A stretch of DNA of 51,054 nucleotides, from contig CALKEO010000016.1 of the NCBI GenBank assembly GCA_938088195.1, positions 1 through 51,054 of the forward strand, written 5' to 3'. Below the pieces are notes generated by a model. It did no database searches. It worked only from the letters and a program-made list of their open reading frames with translations, and had not been told where the DNA came from. Positions within the stretch are counted from its first letter, which is position 1, and each line of letters starts with the position of its first letter. The stretch is from an uncultured Flavobacteriaceae bacterium. GTDB lineage: Bacteria; Bacteroidota; Bacteroidia; Flavobacteriales; Flavobacteriaceae. Position numbers and translations under genes: made by a program. Shown here one piece after another: positions 29,972 through 37,858 of the stretch.

Positions 29972-30658
29972 CTAAATATTAGTATCAATATTAATTCCTG
30001 GACTCATAGTACTAGACATTGAAATACTTTTTAAATAAGTACCCTTAGATGAATTTGGCTTTAGCTTGATTATATTTTGAATTAGTTCAAGAGAATTTAT
30101 GTAAATATTATCTGCATCAAATGAAACTTTTCCAATTGAGGCATGAATTATACCTGTCTTATCAACTCTAAAATCAATTTTACCAGCTTTTACATCAGAA
30201 ACTGCTTTAGAAATGTCCATAGTAACAGTCCCAGTCTTAGGGTTAGGCATTAAACCTCTTGGTCCTAAAATCTTACCCAAAGGACCCAATTTACCCATTA
30301 CACTAGGCATGGTTACAATAACATCAACATTTGTCCAACCATCTTTGATTTTTTGAAGATATTCATCAAGACCTACATAATCAGCTCCTGCTTCACTAGC
30401 TTCCTTTTCTTTATCAGGTGTAACAAGTGCTAGAACTTTGACATCTTTTCCTGTTCCATTTGGGAGAGTAACAACCCCCCTTATATTCTGATCAGCTTTT
30501 TTAGGATCGACTCCTAAACGTATTGCTAAATCCACTGAGGCATCAAAATTAGTATTTGTAAGTTCCTTAACAATTGAAGATGCTTCTTTTAGTGAATAAA
30601 CCTTTGAATTATCAACTTTGCTTAATGCAATTTTTCGTTTTTTTGAAATTTTTGTCAT
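29972..30658 (-). CDS. rplA: 50S ribosomal protein L1
   Basis: 228 residues with the L1 stalk signature: [25 protein letters not shown] in the second domain and [24 protein letters not shown] in the first. Binds 23S rRNA and, in many bacteria, represses its own operon; no obvious L1-like mRNA target site could be confirmed here. 9 nt after rplK. Confidence 0.98.
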   Translation of the reverse strand: MTKISKKRKIALSKVDNSKVYSLKEASSIVKELTNTNFDASVDLAIRLGVDPKKADQNIRGVVTLPNGTGKDVKVLALVTPDKEKEASEAGADYVGLDEYLQKIKDGWTNVDVIVTMPSVMGKLGPLGKILGPRGLMPNPKTGTVTMDISKAVSDVKAGKIDFRVDKTGIIHASIGKVSFDADNIYINSLELIQNIIKLKPNSSKGTYLKSISMSSTMSPGINIDTNI

Positions 30659-30667
30659 AATAATAAA

Positions 30668-31105
30668 TTAAAAAGGAGCTTTACCCTTAACTTTTATACC
30701 CATTGATCTGGCTGTACCAGCAATCATTCTCATCGCCGATTCGACAGTAAAAGCATTTAAATCTACCATCTTATCTTCAGAAATTACTTTAATTTGATCC
30801 CAAGAAACCGAAGCTACTTTGCTACGATTTGGTTCGCCAGAACCCTTTTTAACCTTAGCCGCTTCCAATAATTGCACTGCTGCAGGAGGAGTTTTAACAA
30901 CAAATTCAAATGATTTATCTTTAAAAACAGAGATAGCAACAGGAAGAACTTTACCTGGCTTGTCTTGTGTTCTTGAATTAAATTGCTTACAAAATTCCAT
31001 TATGTTTACACCAGCAGCTCCCAATGCAGGGCCAACCGGCGGTGATGGATTAGCAGCGCCTCCTCTGATTTGAAGTTTTAATACCTTTTCTATTTCTTTT
31101 GCCAT
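30668..31105 (-). CDS. rplK: 50S ribosomal protein L11
   Basis: 145 residues. N-terminal domain [20 protein letters not shown] with the PPVGPALG proline motif and the 23S-binding C-domain ([20 protein letters not shown], ending [17 protein letters not shown]). Part of the GTPase-associated centre that responds to stalled ribosomes via RelA. 64 nt after nusG. Confidence 0.98.
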   Translation of the reverse strand: MAKEIEKVLKLQIRGGAANPSPPVGPALGAAGVNIMEFCKQFNSRTQDKPGKVLPVAISVFKDKSFEFVVKTPPAAVQLLEAAKVKKGSGEPNRSKVASVSWDQIKVISEDKMVDLNAFTVESAMRMIAGTARSMGIKVKGKAPF

Positions 31106-31169
31106 TATTAATATTTAAAGTTTCTTAAACAATTGGAAGCTATTTAAGAATCGATTTATATTGTAACAT

Positions 31170-31721
31170 TTATATTTTTTCGACTTGCATATATGAAAGC
31201 TCCAAAGGAGTTTTTCTTCCAAATATTTTAACCATAACCTCTAACTTTCTTTTATCCTCGTTAACATTTTCAACCGTTCCATTGAATCCATTAAAAGGAC
31301 CGTCAATAACTTTTATATTTTCGCCCATCACAAAAGGAATTGAAATGTTTTCAGTTTCAGTAGAAAGTTCATCAACCTTACCTAGCATTCTATTGACTTC
31401 AGCAGTTCTCATTGGAATTGGATCACCACCCTTGGTTTCACCTAGAAATCCAATTACATTTGGAAGCGATCTAATAATATGAGGAATTTCACCGGATAAA
31501 TTTGCTTTAATCATGATGTAACCAGGGAAATAAACCTTTTCTTTGTTAATTTTCTTCCCTTTTCTAATTTGAACAACTTTCTGGGTAGGTACTAACATCT
31601 CTTCAACAAGATTAGAAAAACCAAGTCTATTAATCTCGGACTCCATGTAAGCTCTAATTTTATTTTCTTGGCCACTAACTGCCCTAACAACATACCATTT
31701 CTTAATATCTGTATCAGTCAT
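31170..31721 (-). CDS. nusG: Transcription elongation/termination factor NusG
   Basis: 183 residues. NGN domain (KKWYVVRAVSGQENKIRAYMESEI…YFPGYIMIKA) binds the RNA polymerase clamp; the C-terminal KOW domain (VIDGPFNGFNGTVENVNEDKRKL) contacts S10 or Rho. Starts 1 nt after the secE stop, in the usual secE–nusG–L11 order. Confidence 0.98.
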   Translation of the reverse strand: MTDTDIKKWYVVRAVSGQENKIRAYMESEINRLGFSNLVEEMLVPTQKVVQIRKGKKINKEKVYFPGYIMIKANLSGEIPHIIRSLPNVIGFLGETKGGDPIPMRTAEVNRMLGKVDELSTETENISIPFVMGENIKVIDGPFNGFNGTVENVNEDKRKLEVMVKIFGRKTPLELSYMQVEKI

Positions 31722-31722
31722 G

Positions 31723-31914
31723 TCAATTAATTAAATCAAAATAAACTTTTATTACTCTAGATAAAACACTATCTGCAGCCCAAATAAGCAGCGCAAAAAT
31801 TATAGAAAAAACTAATACAACAACAGTAAGTCTAGAAAGTTCGTTTGCAGGGGTCCAAGAAACGTGTTCTTTCAATTCTGAAAAAGACTCCTTGATGTAA
31901 GAAACTATATTCAT
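31723..31914 (-). CDS. secE: Preprotein translocase subunit SecE
   Basis: 63 residues from the ATG at 31912-31914 (MNIVSYIKESFSELKEHVSW). The amphipathic helix with the conserved E-L…V-S-W-P-like motif and a single membrane helix (LTVVVLVFSIIFALLIWAAD) define the short, single-span SecE. The frame stays open 14 codons upstream, but that part is the 3' end of tRNA-Trp and is not coding. Confidence 0.95.
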   Translation of the reverse strand: MNIVSYIKESFSELKEHVSWTPANELSRLTVVVLVFSIIFALLIWAADSVLSRVIKVYFDLIN

Positions 31915-31926
31915 TTTCAAATTTTG

Positions 31927-31999
31927 CACGGGTTGAGAGACTCGAACTCCCGACACCTGGTTTTGGAGACCAGTGCTCTACCAACTGAGCTAAACCCGT
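31927..31999 (-). tRNA. tRNA-Trp (CCA)
   Basis: 73 nt. Acceptor stem ACGGGTT/AACCCGT, discriminator G, D-arm AGCTCAGTTGGTAGAGC, anticodon stem CTGGT/ACCAG with loop CTCCAAA, so anticodon CCA (complement of 31964-31966), and T-arm with GTTCGAG. No encoded CCA end. Lies between tuf and secE. Confidence 0.97.
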
Positions 32000-32044
32000 C
32001 TCTATTAATGGTGTCTATTAATACACCCTAGATATTTAGCCATA

Positions 32045-32073
32045 AAAGGTATCTGCATATTGCAAATACCTTT
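32045..32073 (-). other. Stem-loop between tuf and tRNA-Trp (possible weak terminator)
   Basis: Long imperfect hairpin: 8-bp AAAGGTAT/ATACCTTT, one mismatch, then TGCA/TGCA around a 3-nt loop. In the minus-strand transcript it ends in only four Ts, followed by ATGG. It may partly terminate after tuf or act as a processing site ahead of the tRNA. Confidence 0.5.
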
Positions 32074-32092
32074 CATAGATTTTATTAGTATT

Positions 32093-33280
32093 TTATTTTA
32101 AAATTTCAGTAACCTGACCTGCACCAACAGTTCTTCCTCCCTCTCTGATAGCAAACCTTAATCCTACACTACATGCAATAGGAGATATTAAATCTACTGT
32201 AATAGTTAGGTTATCACCTGGCATAACCATCTCAACTCCTTTAGGAAGTTCAATATTTCCAGTCACATCAGTTGTTCTAACATAAAATTGCGGTCTGTAA
32301 TTGTTATGAAATGGGGTGTGTCTTCCACCTTCTTCTTTCTTTAAAATATAAACTTCAGCTTTGAATTTACCATGAGGTTTTACAGAACCTGGTTTACAAA
32401 TAACCATTCCTCTAGTTATATCCGTTTTTTCGATTCCTCTTAAAAGGATACCAACATTATCACCAGCTTCACCTCTATCAAGTATTTTTCTAAACATTTC
32501 AACTCCAGTAACAGTAGAACCTAATTTTTCAGCACCCATTCCAATGATATCAACAGCGTCTCCAGTGTTTGCAACACCAGTTTCAATTCTACCAGTTGCT
32601 ACAGTACCTCTTCCTGTGATAGAAAATACATCTTCAACGGGCATTAAAAAATCTTTTTCAATATCTCTTTTAGGGAGTTCAATCCATTTATCAACATTTT
32701 CCATGAGTTCCATAACGGTATCAACCCACTTCTTTTCACCATTTAATGCTCCAAGAGCAGATCCTAAGATTACAGGACCATTATCTCCATCATACTCATA
32801 AAAATTTAATAAATCCCTAACTTCCATTTCAACAAGTTCTAACAATTCTTCATCGTCAACTTGATCAGCTTTATTTAGAAAAACAACAATTCGGGGTATA
32901 CCTACTTGTCTTCCTAATAATATATGTTCTCTTGTTTGTGGCATTGGACCATCAGAAGCTGCAACCACAAGAATTGCACCATCCATTTGAGCAGCACCAG
33001 TAACCATATTTTTCACATAATCAGCGTGACCTGGACAGTCAACGTGAGCATAATGACGATTAGCAGTTTGATACTCTACGTGAGAAGTATTAATTGTAAT
33101 ACCTCTTTCTTTTTCTTCGGGAGCGTTATCAATTTGATCAAAGCTTTTAGCCTCAGAAAGTCCTGCATCTGCTAGTACTTTAGTAATAGCTGCAGTTAAA
33201 GTTGTTTTACCGTGATCTACGTGTCCAATTGTGCCAATGTTTAAATGTGGTTTTGAACGATCGAAAGTTTCCTTTGCCAT
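32093..33280 (-). CDS. tuf: Translation elongation factor Tu
   Basis: 395 residues. Delivers aminoacyl-tRNA to the ribosome. G1 GHVDHGKT at 19-26, G3 [13 protein letters not shown]4 NKAD; domain II has the [19 protein letters not shown] stretch and the C-terminus ends [21 protein letters not shown]. Only copy in the window. Located in the conserved tRNA-Thr/Tyr/Gly/Thr–tuf–tRNA-Trp–secE unit, but separated from the tRNAs here by an extra SRPBCC-like gene. It has its own -7 box upstream. Confidence 0.99.
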   Translation of the reverse strand: MAKETFDRSKPHLNIGTIGHVDHGKTTLTAAITKVLADAGLSEAKSFDQIDNAPEEKERGITINTSHVEYQTANRHYAHVDCPGHADYVKNMVTGAAQMDGAILVVAASDGPMPQTREHILLGRQVGIPRIVVFLNKADQVDDEELLELVEMEVRDLLNFYEYDGDNGPVILGSALGALNGEKKWVDTVMELMENVDKWIELPKRDIEKDFLMPVEDVFSITGRGTVATGRIETGVANTGDAVDIIGMGAEKLGSTVTGVEMFRKILDRGEAGDNVGILLRGIEKTDITRGMVICKPGSVKPHGKFKAEVYILKKEEGGRHTPFHNNYRPQFYVRTTDVTGNIELPKGVEMVMPGDNLTITVDLISPIACSVGLRFAIREGGRTVGAGQVTEILK

Positions 33281-33313
33281 AATATTTATGTTTTATTACT
33301 TTTAAAATGAGCG

Positions 33314-33321
33314 CAAATATA
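33314..33321 (-). promoter_or_regulatory. -7 promoter element for tuf
   Basis: Reads TATATTTG on the minus strand, 33 nt before the tuf ATG. It gives tuf its own promoter in addition to read-through from the tRNA promoter. No clear -33 box in the AT-rich DNA upstream. Confidence 0.5.
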
Positions 33322-33413
33322 TAAATTTTATACGAAAAAATGAATAAATTTTATTTTTTTTAAAGAATATAAACTAAGTGCTCAATGTTTTTTATTTTAA
33401 AAATCTAATTTTT

Positions 33414-33914
33414 TTAGAATTTAGAAAACCATCTGTGTTTTCCAAAGTGATTTCTTGGCACAGTTGTTTTATTAATCACATAAAAATTAATTCCTTTTAA
33501 AACAGAATTTAAATATTTTTTTAAATAAGGGTTGATAATTAAAATATATGGAACAAATGACAAAATTTTTGGCCAAGAGCTAAGAAGATAAGGATAAACA
33601 GTGATTGATAAATACGTTTGATTTTTGAAACTAGTAATTTCCCAAACAACTTTTGATTTTTTTCCTCTTTTTTTGCCAATAAAAAGTGTGTAGCCCTTGT
33701 TTATTTCAAATTTTATTATTTCTCTAAAATATGTTAGACCATTAAGGTAAACCAAAACATCACGATAATTACCATTTTGCCACTCAATTATTTCATTTGA
33801 CCGACAGAATGGATGCACTAAATTTAAATTTCCAGGCTCAATAATTAAGGCCCACAAACTCTGAACAGAACATTCTATTTGTTGTTTATTAGAAACTGAC
33901 CAAGTTTTGTTCAT
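33414..33914 (-). CDS. SRPBCC-like (START/cyclase fold) protein, function unknown
   Basis: 166 residues, ATG at 33912-33914. The pattern of an opening strand (KTWSVSNKQQIECSVQSLWALIIEPGNLN), the HPFC turn, repeated beta strands and a closing amphipathic helix (PYLKKYLNSVLKGINFYV) fits the SRPBCC/polyketide-cyclase lipid-binding fold. Very basic and aromatic-rich; a short hydrophobic stretch (LLSSWPKILSFVPYILIINPYL) may bind membrane or ligand. Ligand unknown. Its position between tRNA-Thr(GGT) and tuf breaks a unit that is normally uninterrupted. The fold call is by eye, so moderate. Confidence 0.68.
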   Translation of the reverse strand: MNKTWSVSNKQQIECSVQSLWALIIEPGNLNLVHPFCRSNEIIEWQNGNYRDVLVYLNGLTYFREIIKFEINKGYTLFIGKKRGKKSKVVWEITSFKNQTYLSITVYPYLLSSWPKILSFVPYILIINPYLKKYLNSVLKGINFYVINKTTVPRNHFGKHRWFSKF

Positions 33915-33961
33915 AACGGTGGGTTAAAATAAAAAAGTTTGTAGATTTTACTTTTTTGAAG

Positions 33962-34033
33962 AGCCAATGTCGAGATTTGAACTCGAGACCTCTTCCTTAC
34001 CAAGGAAACGCTCTACCCCTGAGCTACATCGGC
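33962..34033 (-). tRNA. tRNA-Thr (GGT)
   Basis: 72 nt. Acceptor GCCGATG pairs with CATTGGC (one G·U), anticodon stem TTTCC/GGAAG with loop TTGGTAA, so anticodon GGT (complement of 33999-34001); discriminator T; T-loop GTTCAAATC. Last of four clustered tRNAs. Confidence 0.95.
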
Positions 34034-34044
34034 AGAAAATTTTG

Positions 34045-34117
34045 AGCGAGAGACCGGGTTCGAACCGGCGACATTCAGCTTGGAAGGCTGACGCTCTACC
34101 AACTGAGCTACTCTCGC
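34045..34117 (-). tRNA. tRNA-Gly (TCC)
   Basis: 73 nt. Acceptor GCGAGAG/CTCTCGC, D-arm AGCTCAGTTGGTAGAGC, anticodon stem TCAGC/GCTGA with loop CTTCCAA giving TCC (complement of 34082-34084), T-arm CCGGTTCGAACCCGG. Spaced 11 nt from tRNA-Thr(GGT). Confidence 0.97.
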
Positions 34118-34129
34118 TTAAAAAATTAG

Positions 34130-34211
34130 TGGGGAGAGCAGGATTCGAACCTGCGAAGTTAAAAACAGCAGATTTACAGTCTGCCCTCGTTGGCCGCTTG
34201 AGTATCTCCCC
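34130..34211 (-). tRNA. tRNA-Tyr (GTA)
   Basis: 82 nt, class II with a long variable arm. Acceptor GGGGAGA/TCTCCCC, discriminator A, anticodon stem GCAGA/TCTGC with loop CTGTAAA giving GTA (complement of 34175-34177), T-arm GCAGGTTCGAATCCTGC. Confidence 0.97.
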
Positions 34212-34232
34212 AGTATGTTAAAGATCATTGTG

Positions 34233-34306
34233 AGCCGATGGAGGGACTCGAACCCACGACCTGCTGATTACAAATCAGCTGCTCTAGCCAGCTGAGCTAC
34301 ATCGGC
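34233..34306 (-). tRNA. tRNA-Thr (TGT)
   Basis: 74 nt. Acceptor GCCGATG/CATCGGC, anticodon stem GCTGA/TCAGC with loop TTTGTAA giving TGT (complement of 34270-34272), T-arm GTGGGTTCGAGTCCCTC. First transcribed tRNA of the cluster, about 20 nt after a strong promoter. Confidence 0.97.
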
Positions 34307-34328
34307 TTTTCCATTTTTCAATGGATGG

Positions 34329-34360
34329 CAAATGTATAGATTTATTTTTTTTCAATCAAA
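34329..34360 (-). promoter_or_regulatory. Promoter of the tRNA–tuf operon
   Basis: On the minus strand: -33 TTTG (34357-34360), a 20-nt spacer, and -7 TACATTTG (34329-34336). Both boxes match the Bacteroidota housekeeping consensus at the right spacing, placing the transcription start about 20 nt before tRNA-Thr(TGT). The best two-part promoter in the window. Confidence 0.8.
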
Positions 34361-34393
34361 AGAAAATTAACGATTTTTTAAAAAAAAATAAAC

Positions 34394-35278
34394 TTAGCTC
34401 TTTTTAATTTCTCTTGGATGATTATTCTTATAATCACTAATAATTTTTGGTAACTTAATTTTCGTATAAATCTGAGTAGAGGCAAGGCTTGAGTGTCCTA
34501 AAATTTCTTTAATTGTATTAATGCCTGCTCCATTATTTAAAAGGTGTGTTGCAAACGAATGTCTTAAGACATGGGGGCTAATTTTAACTTTTGAAGAAAC
34601 TTTTGAGAAATATTTTTTTACAACCCTATACACTAAAGATGGACCGATTTGTGTTCCTTTTTTTGTGATAAATAGGTTGTTAATTGATGATTTAATGTTA
34701 GATCTTAGTTTAATATAATTATTAATATTTTGTAATAGTGATGGTAGTATTGGAACTAACCTCTCCTTATTTCTCTTTCCTTGAATTTTAATTAAATTTT
34801 CATCAAACAAAAGATCATTTAATTTTATTTTGATAAGTTCATCTCGTCTTATTCCAGTGGAATATAGCGTATCTATAATTAACATATCTCGTTTACCTTC
34901 AAACGAATCGTCAAAAACATTTATTACGTAAAACACCTCATCCTCGGAAAATGGTATTATAATTTTTGACTGAACCTTTAACCTTTTGTGATTTTTAGTT
35001 GGTGATTCATCAATTTGTTCAAGTTTAATCAAAAAATCATAATAACGACTCAGAGCTGATATTTTTCGATTAATTGTTAAGGGCGATAAATTGGAGTCTG
35101 ACAGATTAACTATCCAGCTTCTAATAATTGAATAAGGTATTTTTGAAATGTTATTTATACCATGTTCATCTTTACAAAAACCATAAAATGTATTTAGATC
35201 TTTTTTGTAAGCGGTGATAGTATTTTCAGAATACTTTTTTTCGTTTGAGAGATAATCAAAAAAGTTTGAAAAATACAT
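34394..35278 (-). CDS. Tyrosine recombinase, XerC/XerD type
   Basis: 294 residues, normal Xer length. N-terminal core-binding SAM-like domain (residues 1-88: FFDYLSNEKKYSENTITAYKKDL) and catalytic domain with Arg144 (STGIRRDEL), the HxxR pair His236/Arg239 (SPHVLRHSFATHLL), His262 (LGHSSLAST) and the nucleophile Tyr271 (TQIYTKI). Most likely one of the two recombinases that resolve chromosome dimers at dif; C versus D cannot be decided by eye. No attachment sites or phage genes nearby. Lies between rpsU and the tRNA–tuf promoter. Confidence 0.92.
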   Translation of the reverse strand: MYFSNFFDYLSNEKKYSENTITAYKKDLNTFYGFCKDEHGINNISKIPYSIIRSWIVNLSDSNLSPLTINRKISALSRYYDFLIKLEQIDESPTKNHKRLKVQSKIIIPFSEDEVFYVINVFDDSFEGKRDMLIIDTLYSTGIRRDELIKIKLNDLLFDENLIKIQGKRNKERLVPILPSLLQNINNYIKLRSNIKSSINNLFITKKGTQIGPSLVYRVVKKYFSKVSSKVKISPHVLRHSFATHLLNNGAGINTIKEILGHSSLASTQIYTKIKLPKIISDYKNNHPREIKKS

Positions 35279-35337
35279 ATAGATCTTAACAGAATTTAAA
35301 GTTAAGAACTTTTAAATGAAAAAAAATTTAAGAGAAA

Positions 35338-35532
35338 TTATATATTTTCAAGATCTCTAAGATTCTGCACGTATGCAGCTTTTTTAATCTTATCTCTATT
35401 TTTAACTGATGGCTTAATGAAAGCTTGTCTCGCTCTAAGGTTTTTCATTGCTCCAGTTTTATCAAACTTACGTTTGAATCTCTTGAGAGCTCTGTCAATG
35501 TTTTCACCTTCTTTTACTGGAATAATTAACAT
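35338..35532 (-). CDS. rpsU: 30S ribosomal protein S21
   Basis: 64 residues: MLIIPVKEGENIDRALKRFKRKFDKTGAMKNLRARQAFIKPSVKN, the family pattern with the basic RKFDKTG helix. Acts near the 3' end of 16S rRNA; in Bacteroidota, S21 is part of the pocket that hides the anti-Shine-Dalgarno sequence, which fits the lack of ribosome-binding sites seen here. 59 nt upstream of the Xer recombinase. Confidence 0.97.
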   Translation of the reverse strand: MLIIPVKEGENIDRALKRFKRKFDKTGAMKNLRARQAFIKPSVKNRDKIKKAAYVQNLRDLENI

Positions 35533-35552
35533 ATTTAATTTTAAATAGGTGG

Positions 35553-35560
35553 CAAATATA
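35553..35560 (-). promoter_or_regulatory. -7 promoter element for rpsU
   Basis: Reads TATATTTG on the minus strand, 20 nt before the rpsU ATG; same octamer as at tuf and ftsY. -33 box not evident. Confidence 0.5.
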
Positions 35561-35631
35561 AAAACATTTTTAGTTCCTAAAAAATTATTTGTTAATTTTT
35601 AAAAAAAACTGAGAATTATAAATAATTAATA

Positions 35632-37158
35632 TTATTTGATTGCTTTTAAATACTTTTCTAATTCTTTTTTAACAACTGGAAATAGGAAAAATAATCCTAT
35701 CATGTTTGGAAAAACCATAGCAAAAATCATAGCATCGGAAAAGTCCCATATTGAACTCATACTGGCAGCAGAACCTATCACTACAAACATGCAAAAAATT
35801 AGCTTATAAGTAATATCTGCAATTTGTCCTCTTCCAAAAAGATATTTCCATGATTGTAATCCATAATAAGACCATGAAATCATTGTAGAGACCGCAAATA
35901 AAACAACTGCTATTGTTAAAAATATATCAGAAAAAGGAATATACTGTGCAAATGCTTGGGATGTAATTCCAGCTCCTTCAAAAGGAACACCATCAATTAA
36001 AACTGTTCCCATACCATCTCCTCCGTATTCAAAATATCCTCCAAAATTAAAAATTATGATGACAAGAGCTGTCATTGTACAAATCAATACAGTATCAATA
36101 AAAGGTTCCAATAAAGCAACTAAACCTTCTGAAGCTGAATATTTGGTTTTTACTGCTGAGTGAGCTATTGATGCTGAACCAACTCCAGCCTCATTGGAAA
36201 AGGCAGCTCTTTTAAAACCTACCATTAAAACTCCAATAAATCCTCCAACACCCATTGCAGTTGGATTAAAGGCTTCATTAACTATAAGAGAAATTGCATC
36301 ATCGATTAAAGTAAAGTTTATTAGCAATATATATAGACAAGCAATCAAATAAAGAAGAGCCATAAAAGGAACTATTTTCTCTGTAACTGAGGCAATTCTT
36401 TTAATTCCCCCAATAATAATTATTCCAACTAAAATTGCTAAAACAAGCCCTATAATTGCGCCTGCGCTTGTACTTTCTAAACCTAACAATTGTTTTAGCA
36501 CAAGAGTGGCTTGATTAGATTGTGCTGCATTTCCACCTCCAAACGATCCTCCAATACAAAAAATTGCAAAAAATACAGCAGCAATTTTACCTAAAGTCTC
36601 AAAACCTTTCTCTTTTAAACCTTTCGTTAAATAATACATCGGTCCTCCATAAATAGTTCCATCAGCTCCAACATCACGATACTGAACACCTAATGTACAC
36701 TCAACAAATTTTGAGGACATTCCAATTAGCCCACAAACAACCATCCAAAAAGTTGCTCCAGGTCCTCCTAACGCAATTGCTAGGGCAACACCAGCAATAT
36801 TTCCGTTTCCAACAGTACCTGAAACAGCAGTAGCTAAAGCTTGAAAATGAGAAACTTCTCCATCTTCAGATGCTGAATCGTCTTTTTCAACTTCATCGTA
36901 TTTTCCTCTAACAACATTTATAGCAGTGAAAAAATATTTAATATTAGGAAATCCGAAATATAATGTAAAAAAAGCAGCACTTCCAATTAATAATAGAATT
37001 ACAAACGGATAACCAGCTATTGGATAAAAAACGTAATAACTAAAAAAATCAGAAATTGGAGCGAATGCTTCGTCAATTTTTTGATCCAATCCTTTTTCCT
37101 GAGAAAAATTAACAAAAGATGATAAAACAAATAAAAAGCTAAAAAATATTTTTTTCAT
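35632..37158 (-). CDS. Alanine/glycine:cation symporter (AGCS family)
   Basis: 508 residues, about 11 membrane segments. Sodium-coupled uptake of alanine or glycine. Family motifs include GTVGNGNIAGVALAIALGGPGATFWM near 115-140 and the GFKRAAFSNEAGVGSASIAHSAVKT stretch near 310-335. The first 20 residues look like a cleavable signal (FFSFLFVLSSFVNFSQ), giving an extended N-terminus before the first core helix. No glycine riboswitch is visible in the 68 nt upstream. Separated from pspC-like and rhodanese genes by 68 nt on the same strand. Confidence 0.94.
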   Translation of the reverse strand: MKKIFFSFLFVLSSFVNFSQEKGLDQKIDEAFAPISDFFSYYVFYPIAGYPFVILLLIGSAAFFTLYFGFPNIKYFFTAINVVRGKYDEVEKDDSASEDGEVSHFQALATAVSGTVGNGNIAGVALAIALGGPGATFWMVVCGLIGMSSKFVECTLGVQYRDVGADGTIYGGPMYYLTKGLKEKGFETLGKIAAVFFAIFCIGGSFGGGNAAQSNQATLVLKQLLGLESTSAGAIIGLVLAILVGIIIIGGIKRIASVTEKIVPFMALLYLIACLYILLINFTLIDDAISLIVNEAFNPTAMGVGGFIGVLMVGFKRAAFSNEAGVGSASIAHSAVKTKYSASEGLVALLEPFIDTVLICTMTALVIIIFNFGGYFEYGGDGMGTVLIDGVPFEGAGITSQAFAQYIPFSDIFLTIAVVLFAVSTMISWSYYGLQSWKYLFGRGQIADITYKLIFCMFVVIGSAASMSSIWDFSDAMIFAMVFPNMIGLFFLFPVVKKELEKYLKAIK

Positions 37159-37226
37159 TTATAATTGATTTATGAAATAATTGTACAACAAGATGCAAAT
37201 TAAATGTAATAATTCAAATGTTTTTT

Positions 37227-37445
37227 TTACAAATCAAAAACTGAAGATCTTTTTGTAGAAATTAAATCTTTTATTTTTAGCCAAAATGCTAGTACTAAGT
37301 AAAGGGCAAAATTCAAACCCAGTGAAAAAAAACTTATGTAAATAAAAAATAATCTAACGTTTTTAGCTCTAATACCCATCCATTCAGCTAACCTTGAACA
37401 TACTGAAAAACCATGACGTTCTAAAAAATACCTAAACTCAATCAT
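37227..37445 (-). CDS. PspC-domain small membrane protein
   Basis: 72 residues. FSVCSRLAEWMGIRAKNVRLFFIYISFFSLGLNFALYLVLAFWL is the PspC arrangement: a short cytoplasmic segment, then one or two membrane helices. In enterobacteria PspC is part of the phage-shock envelope-stress response, but no psp partner is present here, so only domain membership is claimed. 2 nt after the rhodanese gene, so co-transcribed. Confidence 0.85.
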   Translation of the reverse strand: MIEFRYFLERHGFSVCSRLAEWMGIRAKNVRLFFIYISFFSLGLNFALYLVLAFWLKIKDLISTKRSSVFDL

Positions 37446-37447
37446 GT

Positions 37448-37759
37448 TTAATTATTTAAAATCTCACCTTTCCATCCCATAATACCACCCTCTAAATTAA
37501 AAACATTTTCAAAACCAAATTGTTTCATTAGTTCACATGCCTGAAAGCTCCTTGCTCCTGACTTACAATAGACATGAATACAGCTTTCTTTTTTAAGCTT
37601 TTTTATTTCATCTAAAAAAAATTGTGAATCATAAATATTTAAATTAACAGAATTCCTTATGAAACCTTCTTTAAATTCTTCAGGAGTTCTAACATCTAAC
37701 ACAACACTATTTTTGGAATTTTTTATGGATTTAATCCATTTATTTTGTTTGAGATTCAT
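37448..37759 (-). CDS. Single-domain rhodanese-like protein
   Basis: 103 residues, one complete rhodanese domain: VVLDVRTPEEFKEGFIRNSVNLN and the active-site loop HVYCKSGARS with Cys65 as the persulfide-carrying residue, ending GGIMGWKGEI. Sulfur donor and acceptor are unknown; no signal peptide, so cytoplasmic. First gene of a unit with the PspC-like gene, preceded by a -7 box. Confidence 0.93.
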   Translation of the reverse strand: MNLKQNKWIKSIKNSKNSVVLDVRTPEEFKEGFIRNSVNLNIYDSQFFLDEIKKLKKESCIHVYCKSGARSFQACELMKQFGFENVFNLEGGIMGWKGEILNN

Positions 37760-37773
37760 ACTTTAAATAAAAT

Positions 37774-37781
37774 CAAATATA
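37774..37781 (-). promoter_or_regulatory. -7 promoter element for the rhodanese–PspC unit
   Basis: Reads TATATTTG on the minus strand, 14 nt before the rhodanese ATG. It points away from the trp promoter about 70 bp to its right. Confidence 0.5.
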
Positions 37782-37822
37782 TAGCACTAAATCTTTTAAA
37801 AAAAATTAAATTTATTTAAATA

Positions 37823-37854
37823 CTTGTAAACTAATAGTATGATTTATATATTTG
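37823..37854 (+). promoter_or_regulatory. Promoter of the trp operon
   Basis: -33-like CTTG (37823-37826, one mismatch to TTTG), a 20-nt spacer, and an exact -7 TATATTTG (37847-37854). Transcription would start at about 37858, giving a leader of about 130 nt before trpE. Confidence 0.68.
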
Positions 37855-37858
37855 ATTT

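Noticed and set aside
31122-31150. TTCTTAAA/TTTAAGAA inverted repeat between nusG and rplK as an L1-type regulatory site
   Set aside because: Only A/T pairs and few G/C, with a 13-nt loop; expected by chance in such AT-rich DNA and unlike the known L1 target.
31915-31956. 14-codon N-terminal extension of the secE ORF
   Set aside because: These bases overlap the 3' part of tRNA-Trp; the family start is the ATG at 31914.
32544-33175. Two plus-strand ORFs (85 and 83 residues) opposite tuf
   Set aside because: Antisense shadows created by the codon use of a highly conserved gene.
33967-34221. 84-residue plus-strand ORF across the tRNA cluster
   Set aside because: It is the antisense of tRNA-Thr, tRNA-Gly and tRNA-Tyr; translations such as GSNRRHSAWKADALPTELLS and AGFEPAKLKTADLQSALVG are well-known artefacts of tRNA genes.
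34394-35278. Xer-type recombinase as an integrase of a mobile element near tRNA genes
   Set aside because: Length and motifs fit housekeeping XerC/D, the locus is syntenic in the group as I recall, and there are no attachment repeats or cargo genes.
35285-35306. CTTAAC/GTTAAG inverted repeat between the Xer gene and rpsU as terminator or dif-like site
   Set aside because: Short, AT-rich, no T-run, and it lacks the two 11-bp Xer half-sites of a dif sequence.
37159-37226. Glycine riboswitch upstream of the alanine/glycine symporter
   Set aside because: The gap is only 68 nt and AT-rich without conserved aptamer helices.
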